Shown piece by piece: positions 8,281 to 12,151 of a stretch of DNA of 12,151 nucleotides (positions are counted from its first letter, which is position 1; every line of letters starts with the position of its first letter). The position numbers and the translations under genes are program-made. The DNA lies in NCBI GenBank assembly GCA_902496115.1, contig CABUZK010000051.1, positions 1 to 12,151 on the forward strand. Direction: 5' to 3'. The DNA comes from an uncultured Collinsella sp. (GTDB lineage Bacteria; Actinomycetota; Coriobacteriia; Coriobacteriales; Coriobacteriaceae). Under the pieces are notes generated by a model that did no database searches, was not told where the DNA came from, and saw only the letters and a program-made list of their open reading frames with translations.

Positions 8281-8411
8281 GTAGCGGTTTAACTTCCCGC
8301 CGAAGGCCCCGTTTCCCCTACGCTGTTTCCCTCGCGCTCACCTGGCTTCGCCAGAAGTCGCGCGACGGAATCAGCTCCGGGGAAACGGGGCCTCCTTTGT
8401 TAACTCGCTAC
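8281..8411 (+). terminator. 131-bp nested palindrome after fba, probable terminator
   Basis: Starting right after the fba stop, the sequence folds almost end to end on itself. Outer arms GTAGCGGTTTAAC (8281-8293) and GTTAACTCGCTAC (8399-8411) match at 11 of 13. Inside is a perfect 15-bp stem AGGCCCCGTTTCCCC (8304-8318) with its complement at 8379-8393. Then come GCTG/CAGC, TTCC/GGAA, TCGCGC/GCGCGA and a terminal CTGGC-TTC-GCCAG hairpin (8342-8354), separated by small, mostly symmetric mismatches. The right side ends CCTCCTTTGTT, only a modest U-rich tail. It is likely to stop fba transcription, and is far longer than needed for that. Confidence 0.65.
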
Positions 8412-8471
8412 AGGGTTACTGGGCTGAATTATTTATTTGACTACCGTTCGGCGGTGTTGATGGCTCCTTTG

Positions 8472-8500
8472 TTGGGGCTTTCTTTTTATCTCGGTACAAT
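8472..8500 (+). promoter_or_regulatory. Promoter of the transglutaminase-like gene
   Basis: TTGGGG (8472-8477) and TACAAT (8495-8500) are separated by 17 bp, with the start codon 35 bp further on. The -35 lies in the right arm of a weak GU-containing hairpin, GGCTCC-TTTGTT-GGGGCT followed by TTCTTTTT (8462-8487), which could itself act as a residual terminator. Confidence 0.5.
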
Positions 8501-8535
8501 GGGCTTCAAGGGTTCTAGTGACTTGGAGTTTTGGT

Positions 8536-9969
8536 ATGGCTGTAATTAACGTGTCGCCTGCTGATGGGAAGGTTATTGCCGAGGGGCCGGTTGGGTGCTT
8601 GGTTGATGTTTGCTGTGATGACTTTCGCCATCTCGATATTGGACTGCCGCCCGAGATCCTGCGTTTAAAGGATGCAGGGTATCTTTCGCAGGCTATTGAG
8701 GCTTGCGATCGCCTGCTTGCCCAAAATCCCGATTCCTCGCTTACTGCCTGCGTTCGCGCCGAGCGGTATCGTATGATCGAGACGCCGCTTCATTTTTCGG
8801 TGTCGCGTGATCGGGCTATCGAGATGATTCGCGAGGAGTGGCCTGAGTTTACCGAAGAGCAGTTTGACGACCTGATTGACCGCAAGCGTATCGATTGGCG
8901 CTTTATCGATGGTGAACTGTTCGTTCTCGACAACTTCCTTGATTCTTTGCGCGTGTATCCCAAGGAGGTTCCGGGTCTGCATCCCGATTCTGCGGATGGA
9001 ATTGCGCTGCGCAACCAGATGCTCGAGAAGATGGAGTCGCAGGGCGGGCTGTCTCGCACCATTACGCTTAAGGCATGCGTGTCTGTCCCCGGTGCTTTGG
9101 AGGGGGAGACCGTTCGCGCGTGGCTTCCCGTTGCCGCCGCCTGCCGCCAGCAGTCCCAGGTTGAGATACTTGATATGACGCCGGAGGGGGCCATTGCTCC
9201 TGCGAGCGCCTCGGCGCGTACTGCCTCGTGGGTCTCCTCGACCGATCGCATATTCTCGGTGACCTATCGTTATCAAATCGATGCCGCTTATCGCGATATC
9301 TATGGGGGTGCACTTCCGGCGCATCCCTGTATGGACGCGCCGTTGCCGGAAGATATTTCCGAGGACCGTCCGCACATTGCATTCACGCCGTATCTGCAGC
9401 AGCTGACGGCCGGTGTTGTTGACGGACTCGAGGATCCGCTCGATCGCGCCCGTGCTATCTATGATTATCTGACGCAGCATATCGACTATCGCTATCAGCC
9501 GCCGTACTTGCTTTTGGGATCTATTGCCGATGACTGCGCGCATTCGCTCCGCGGCGATTGCGGCGTTATGGCGCTCACGTTTATCACCATGTGCCGTATC
9601 GCGGGCGTGCCTGCCCGTTGGCAGAGCGGCCTGTACGTTGCGCCCGATTCGGTGGGGCCGCACGATTGGGCTGAGTTCTATACGCCGCAGACCGGTTGGC
9701 TCAACGCCGACGTGTCATTTGGATCTTCTGCTCGCAGGATGGGGGAGGAGTGGCGCCGCCGTCACTACTTTGGCAATCTCGACCCGTGGCGCATGGTGGC
9801 CAACAATCGATTCCAGGCCGAGTTTGTGCCTGCTTTCGATGGCATGCGCGAGGATCCCTATGACAACCAGATGGGCGAAGTCTCGGTTAACGGACGCGGA
9901 TGCCGTCGGCGCGAGATGCTCCGCACGGTCGAACTCATTGAAATGCTCGAAGTTCCATTTTCGGACTAA
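8536..9969 (+). CDS. Transglutaminase-like domain protein of unknown role
   Basis: This 477-residue protein carries a transglutaminase/protease-like core with the full catalytic triad: C342 in GDCGVMA, H376 in PHDWAEFY and D392 in LNADVSFG. The middle (~173-260) is a beta-rich region with VRAWLPVA near residue 196, as often found before such cores. The first ~170 residues are acidic and probably helical (LKDAGYLSQAIEACDRLL, EFTEEQFDDLIDRK) and match no family I know. No signal peptide or membrane segment is visible, so it appears cytoplasmic. Bacterial members may act as peptidases, amidases or cross-linking enzymes; the substrate here is unknown. The ATG at 8536 follows TTGGAG with 7-nt spacing, better placed than the in-frame GTG at 8518. 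It has its own promoter and stands alone between fba and the tRNA gene. Codon bias is weaker than in fba. Confidence 0.85.
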   Translation: MAVINVSPADGKVIAEGPVGCLVDVCCDDFRHLDIGLPPEILRLKDAGYLSQAIEACDRLLAQNPDSSLTACVRAERYRMIETPLHFSVSRDRAIEMIREEWPEFTEEQFDDLIDRKRIDWRFIDGELFVLDNFLDSLRVYPKEVPGLHPDSADGIALRNQMLEKMESQGGLSRTITLKACVSVPGALEGETVRAWLPVAAACRQQSQVEILDMTPEGAIAPASASARTASWVSSTDRIFSVTYRYQIDAAYRDIYGGALPAHPCMDAPLPEDISEDRPHIAFTPYLQQLTAGVVDGLEDPLDRARAIYDYLTQHIDYRYQPPYLLLGSIADDCAHSLRGDCGVMALTFITMCRIAGVPARWQSGLYVAPDSVGPHDWAEFYTPQTGWLNADVSFGSSARRMGEEWRRRHYFGNLDPWRMVANNRFQAEFVPAFDGMREDPYDNQMGEVSVNGRGCRRREMLRTVELIEMLEVPFSD

Positions 9970-9981
9970 TCGGTAGAAAGC

Positions 9982-9990
9982 TGTGATAAA
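9982..9990 (+). promoter_or_regulatory. Possible extended -10 of tRNA-Leu
   Basis: TGT-GATAAA lies 18 bp before the mature 5' end of the tRNA. No good -35 is visible; the best is TCGGAC at 9961-9966. The same octamer TGTGATAA occurs upstream of infC (10333-10340). Confidence 0.3.
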
Positions 9991-10008
9991 CTAACTCACG
10001 CATTACGT

Positions 10009-10095
10009 GCCCGAGTGGCGGAATTGGCAGACGCAGTGGACTCAAAATCCACCGTTGGCAACAACGTGCGAGTTCGAGTCTCGCCTCGGGCACCA
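10009..10095 (+). tRNA. tRNA-Leu (anticodon CAA)
   Basis: This 87-nt cloverleaf has a perfect acceptor stem (GCCCGAG with CTCGGGC), discriminator A and an encoded CCA. The anticodon stem GTGGA/TCCAC carries loop CTCAAAA, giving anticodon CAA, which reads the UUG codon. The long variable arm (CGTTGGCAACAACG) is typical of leucine type II tRNAs, and the T arm is GCGAG-TTCGAGT-CTCGC. An intrinsic terminator follows 20 nt downstream. Confidence 0.97.
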
Positions 10096-10141
10096 TACAT
10101 GCAAGCGAGCGTTCAAGGGGGTCGAGGCCCCCTTTTTCGTG
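10073..10141 (+). repeat. Direct repeat copy 1 (tRNA-Leu 3' end plus terminator)
   Basis: The stretch runs from the T loop of tRNA-Leu through CCA and 46 bp of downstream sequence, including the terminator. It recurs 184 bp later with a single change (C10130 versus T10314), that is 68 of 69 bases. Similarity ends sharply on both sides. Confidence 0.95.
10115..10137 (+). terminator. Intrinsic terminator of tRNA-Leu
   Basis: AAGGGGG and CCCCCTT form a 7-bp stem around TCGAGG, followed by a T-run (TTTTT). It lies 20 nt after the CCA end. Confidence 0.9.
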
Positions 10142-10256
10142 CCGAACTCGCGTGAGCGCGCGGAGCGTTAAGCAAACAGGCCTGCGGCCTGTTTGTAGCG
10201 GAGCGTGGCGAGGGCGCTGTGCGCCCGAAGCCCGGGGCTTCGCGAAGCGAAGACCC
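10142..10256 (+). repeat. Palindrome-rich spacer between the two repeat copies
   Basis: This 115-bp segment has no credible gene but several perfect inverted repeats: CAAACAGGCC-TGC-GGCCTGTTTG (10173-10195), GGGCGC-TGT-GCGCCC (10212-10226), GAAGCC-CGG-GGCTTC (10227-10241) and the 12-bp palindrome GCTTCGCGAAGC (10237-10248). The first is bracketed by a 9-bp direct repeat GCGGAGCGT (10160-10168 and 10198-10206). Any read-through transcript would be strongly folded. Confidence 0.8.
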
Positions 10257-10325
10257 TTCGAGTCTCGCCTCGGGCACCATACATGCAAGCGAGCGTTCAA
10301 GGGGGTCGAGGCCTCCTTTTTCGTG
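10257..10325 (+). repeat. Direct repeat copy 2 with truncated tRNA-Leu 3' end
   Basis: Bases 10257-10279 repeat the last 23 nt of tRNA-Leu including CCA, but the rest of the tRNA is missing. The upstream bases cannot pair to make the T stem, so no functional tRNA is possible. The remainder repeats the downstream flank and terminator. It could be a leftover of integration at the tRNA gene or a partial tandem repeat of 184-bp period. Confidence 0.93.
10299..10321 (+). terminator. Second copy of the tRNA-Leu terminator
   Basis: AAGGGGG-TCGAGG-CCTCCTT with a T-run. The single difference from copy 1 (T at 10314) changes one G-C pair to G-U, so the stem still forms. It would stop read-through before the infC promoter. 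Confidence 0.8.
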
Positions 10326-10351
10326 TACGTAATGTGATAACGCGCGGTACG

Positions 10352-10360
10352 TGTTATTAT
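10352..10360 (+). promoter_or_regulatory. Promoter of the infC-rpmI-rplT operon
   Basis: Extended -10 TGT-TATTAT with no good -35. Transcription would start near 10367, giving a leader of about 175 nt. ATAAC (10337-10341) and GTTAT (10353-10357) form an inverted pair over the promoter, and GTACGT occurs twice 22 bp apart (10325 and 10347). Confidence 0.45.
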
Positions 10361-10366
10361 TCGCAA

Positions 10367-10542
10367 GGCGTTGTTTCCGCAATGCCCTAAAGAGGAACCC
10401 GAGGGTTCCCACCTTTTGGCGCCAATGAGCAGCTGACTGGTCATACAACCTAGATTCCCTTCCTCATACTGAGGATGTCTATGTGTACGACCTGGTTGCA
10501 AAGAAGCGCCGGGTTATTTTTTTATGAATGGAGGTAGGGAAA
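10367..10542 (+). promoter_or_regulatory. Structured infC leader with terminator/antiterminator switch
   Basis: The leader contains stem GGCGTTG/CAATGCC (10367-10386), hairpin GGAACC-CGAG-GGTTCC (~10394-10409), palindrome TTGGCGCCAA (10417-10426) and hairpin ATGAgCAG-CTGA-CTGgTCAT. A compound stem follows: CAACC (10446-10450) with GGTTG (10494-10498), TAGA (10451-10454) with TCTA (10478-10481), and TCCTCA-TAC-TGAGGA (10461-10475). GGTTG also belongs to the terminator hairpin that follows, so the two folds exclude each other. In Firmicutes the same operon is attenuated by ribosomal protein L20 through an L20 leader. That L20 is the ligand here is inference. Confidence 0.65.
10490..10523 (+). 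terminator. Attenuator terminator just before infC
   Basis: ACCTGG (10490-10495) pairs with CCGGGT (10509-10514) with one G-U. The stem is extended inside by TTGC against GCG around an AAAGAA loop, and is followed by TTATTTTTTT (10514-10523). It ends 6 nt before the infC ribosome binding site, a position that only makes sense for conditional termination. Confidence 0.75.
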
Positions 10543-11097
10543 ATAGCTAAGTCTGATGACACCCGCATCAACGACGAGATCACTGCATCTTCGTGCCGTT
10601 TGATTGGCGTCGATGGCTCTCAGCTCGGCCTGTTCGCCATCCGCGATGCCCAGCGCGTCGCTGACGATCAGGGTCTCGACCTGGTCGAGATCGCTCCCAA
10701 CGCGGAGCCGCCGGTCTGCAAGGTCATGGACTACGGTAAGTTCAAGTACCAGCAGGCCATGAAGGCCAAGGCCGCTCGTAAGAATCAGTCCAAGGTCGAG
10801 GTCAAGGAAATGAAGTTCCGACCCAAGATCGACGTTGGCGATTACGAGACCAAGAAGGGCCACGTTCTGCGTTTCCTCAAGAAGGGCGCACGCGTTAAGA
10901 TCACCATCATGTTCCGCGGCCGTGAGATGGCTCACCCGGAGCAGGGTCTTAACGTTCTCGAGCGTCTCGCCGAGGATCTCAAGCCTTACGCTACGGTCGA
11001 GTCCAAGCCTAAGATGGAAGGCCGTAACATGCTTATGCTGCTCGCCCCGATTAAGGGCGCCTTTGATGAGGATAAAGCGGCAAGCGATACCAAGTAA
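10543..11097 (+). CDS. infC: Translation initiation factor IF-3
   Basis: This 184-residue protein binds the 30S subunit, checks the start codon and initiator tRNA, and prevents premature 50S joining. The N-terminal domain (~5-75) contains the IF3 signature MDYGKFKYQ (62-70). A basic linker (KAKAARKNQ) follows, then the C-terminal domain with KEMKFRPKI and FRGREM. The start is chosen as ATA (10543-10545): GGAGG at 10530-10534 stands 8 nt before it, and the product then begins (M)AKSDDTRINDE, as IF3 proteins normally do. The in-frame ATG at 10528 overlaps this ribosome binding site and has only the terminator U-run upstream. infC of E. coli also uses a rare start (AUU), through which IF3 represses its own synthesis. 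It is first gene of the infC-rpmI-rplT operon. Confidence 0.93.
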   Translation: MAKSDDTRINDEITASSCRLIGVDGSQLGLFAIRDAQRVADDQGLDLVEIAPNAEPPVCKVMDYGKFKYQQAMKAKAARKNQSKVEVKEMKFRPKIDVGDYETKKGHVLRFLKKGARVKITIMFRGREMAHPEQGLNVLERLAEDLKPYATVESKPKMEGRNMLMLLAPIKGAFDEDKAASDTK

Positions 11098-11129
11098 CTA
11101 GTGTTCTGTAACCGATTAAGGAGTATTTC

Positions 11130-11321
11130 ATGCCTAAGATGAAGTCCCACAGCGGCACCAAGAAGCGTTTCCGCAAGACTGGTACCGGCAAGCTTATGCG
11201 CGCCAAGGCTTTCAAGAGCCACATCCTGAGCAAGAAGTCCACCAAGCGTAAGCGTGGCTTCCGTCAGGAGACCGAGATCGCCGCTGCCGACCGCAAGGTC
11301 ATCAAGTCGCGTCTCGCCTAA
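11130..11321 (+). CDS. rpmI: Ribosomal protein L35
   Basis: This 63-residue, very basic protein of the large ribosomal subunit starts MPKMKSHSGTKKRF and includes the family pattern KSHILSKKSTKRKR. The length is typical. AAGGAG (11118-11123) is 6 nt before the ATG. It lies 32 bp after infC and 46 bp before rplT, in the standard infC-rpmI-rplT order, and would be controlled by the infC leader. Confidence 0.98.
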   Translation: MPKMKSHSGTKKRFRKTGTGKLMRAKAFKSHILSKKSTKRKRGFRQETEIAAADRKVIKSRLA

Positions 11322-11367
11322 GTTCGCGTTCCCGTTTTTCGTTTTACCGTCTAGGAGTTGATAGAAA

Positions 11368-11727
11368 ATGGCACGTATTAAGCGCGCTGTTGCCGCCAAG
11401 AAGAAGCGCCGTACCGTTATGCACCGTGCGAAGGGTTACTACGGTGCCGCTTCGCGTACTTACAAGCATGCTAAAGAGCAGGTCCAGCACTCCCTGCAGT
11501 ATCAGTATCGTGACCGCCGCAACAAGAAGCGCGAGATCCGCTCTCTCTGGATCACCCGCATCAACGCCGCCGCTCGCCTGAACGACATCTCTTACTCTCA
11601 GTTCATGCACGGCCTGAAGGTTGCCGGTATCGAGCTCGACCGCAAGGTCCTGGCTCAGATGGCTTACGAGGACATCGAGTCCTTTAACGAGCTGGCTGCC
11701 ATTGCCAAGAAGGCTCTCGAGGCCTAA
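11368..11727 (+). CDS. rplT: Ribosomal protein L20
   Basis: This 119-residue early-assembly 23S rRNA-binding protein has a long basic N-terminal arm (MARIKRAVAAKKKRR, GYYGAASRTYKHAKEQV) and a globular C-terminal half with LWITRINAA and LNDISYSQFM. TAGGAG (11352-11357) is 10 nt before the ATG. L20 is the known feedback regulator of this operon in E. coli and Bacillus, which makes it the natural candidate ligand for the leader upstream of infC. Last gene of the operon. Confidence 0.98.
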   Translation: MARIKRAVAAKKKRRTVMHRAKGYYGAASRTYKHAKEQVQHSLQYQYRDRRNKKREIRSLWITRINAAARLNDISYSQFMHGLKVAGIELDRKVLAQMAYEDIESFNELAAIAKKALEA

Positions 11728-11748
11728 TAGATTCTGTTGAATCGCTAG

Positions 11749-11784
11749 GGGAGTGTCGCACTGTGCGCGGCGCTCCCTCTTTTT
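11749..11784 (+). terminator. Intrinsic terminator of the infC operon
   Basis: GGGAGTGTCGC pairs over 11 positions (two G-U) with GCGGCGCTCCC around ACTGTGC, followed by TCTTTTT. It begins 21 bp after the rplT stop. Confidence 0.9.
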
Positions 11785-12151
11785 ATCTAAAGCGCTGGTT
11801 TATATAGCAAAAGCGCGGGTAGATAGACACTTACAGGTGACCGATCTTTATATATCTCTTAACCGAAGGGTCATCATCTGATACGTGCGGTCTTGCTGCA
11901 CTCGACTTTCTACTTCCAATATAGAAAGCCATAGATTGTGTAGGACTTGTGAAGAGTGGAATTGACGTCCCACACGGCTTCGCGGTCTGGCAATATATCT
12001 CCTTGCCGCGCGGCCCGGTCGAACCGGATGTACCGCGCAGGCGTGCACCTTGAGAACCGGATACTGCGAGGATGGACACTTACTTCAGTGTCGCATCCGG
12101 GCAGACATCGAACCATTTGAAATGGTCTAACTTGGATTTGTTTTTCGCAAG
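11785..12151 (+). other. Gene-free structured region, possible rRNA operon leader
   Basis: No credible coding frame is seen; the three overlapping minus-strand frames look like noise. Structures include CTTTCTA-9-TAGAAAG (11906-11928), GGCAA/TTGCC around 11990-12007, a double hairpin GCGCGG...CCGCGC enclosing CCGGT-CGA-ACCGG (12008-12038), GGATGGACACT paired with AGTGTC-G-CATCC (12070-12098), and ACCATT-TGA-AATGGT (12112-12126). GCACCTTGAGAACCGGATA (12045-12063) resembles the boxA-like TTTGAgAAC motif of Gram-positive rRNA leaders. A TTGACG at 11962 lacks a properly spaced -10, so no promoter is called. The 16S gene itself is not in the window. An rRNA leader is an inference. Confidence 0.4.

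Noticed and set aside
10257..10279. Second tRNA-Leu gene
   Set aside because: Only the last 23 nt are present; acceptor 5' strand, D arm and anticodon arm are missing.
10073..10325. CRISPR-like array or prophage att pair as a firm call
   Set aside because: Only two copies with no regular spacer, and no integrase or phage gene between or beside them; kept as a hypothesis only.
9935..10501. Minus-strand frame across tRNA-Leu and the repeats
   Set aside because: It reads through the tRNA, two terminators and the infC leader; the translated repeats give low-complexity sequence, an artefact of the 69-bp duplication.
11962..12000. Promoter TTGACG with AATATAT
   Set aside because: The spacing of 23 bp or more is too long for a normal sigma-70-type promoter.

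Overview
The window is high-GC bacterial chromosome, densely packed with housekeeping genes. Gene content, codon style and gene order suggest a gut member of the Coriobacteriia (Actinomycetota), most likely Collinsella or a close relative. That placement comes from recognising protein sequences by eye, not from a search. No CRISPR array, prophage gene or intact insertion sequence is visible.

Layout. At the left edge (1-510, minus) lies the 5' part of a bile acid:sodium symporter-family membrane protein, cut by the window edge. A divergent promoter region follows. Next come three plus-strand genes: a 1,095-residue RecJ nuclease fused to a RecQ-like helicase (787-4074), a bifunctional Rel (p)ppGpp synthetase/hydrolase (4090-6450, 15 bp after recJ), and a small metallo-beta-lactamase-fold hydrolase (6535-7218). 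This resembles the recJ-apt-relA-dtd-hydrolase order of many Gram-positive genomes, with apt and dtd absent. A strongly biased class II fructose-bisphosphate aldolase gene (7414-8280) follows with its own promoter, and it ends in a 131-bp nested palindrome. A 477-residue transglutaminase-like protein of unknown role (8536-9969) comes next, then tRNA-Leu(CAA) (10009-10095). The right end holds the translation operon infC-rpmI-rplT (10543-11727), with a terminator after rplT. The last ~370 bp are gene-free and highly structured, and carry a boxA-like motif, possibly the leader of an rRNA operon starting just outside the window.

The most interesting signals are non-coding. (1) The last 23 nt of the tRNA-Leu gene, its flank and its terminator are repeated 184 bp downstream (68 of 69 bases identical). 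The 115 bp between the copies is packed with palindromes. The layout recalls the E. coli tyrT/rtT repeats. (2) The infC leader shows mutually exclusive terminator and antiterminator stems, and infC itself appears to start at an AUA codon. Together these suggest two-level feedback control by ribosomal protein L20 (or a similar ligand) and by IF3. (3) A short ORF overlaps the recJ start, and a perfect 12-bp hairpin sits just before the ribosome binding site of the hydrolase gene. No clearly novel multi-gene system is visible; the RecJ-helicase fusion is the most unusual protein.
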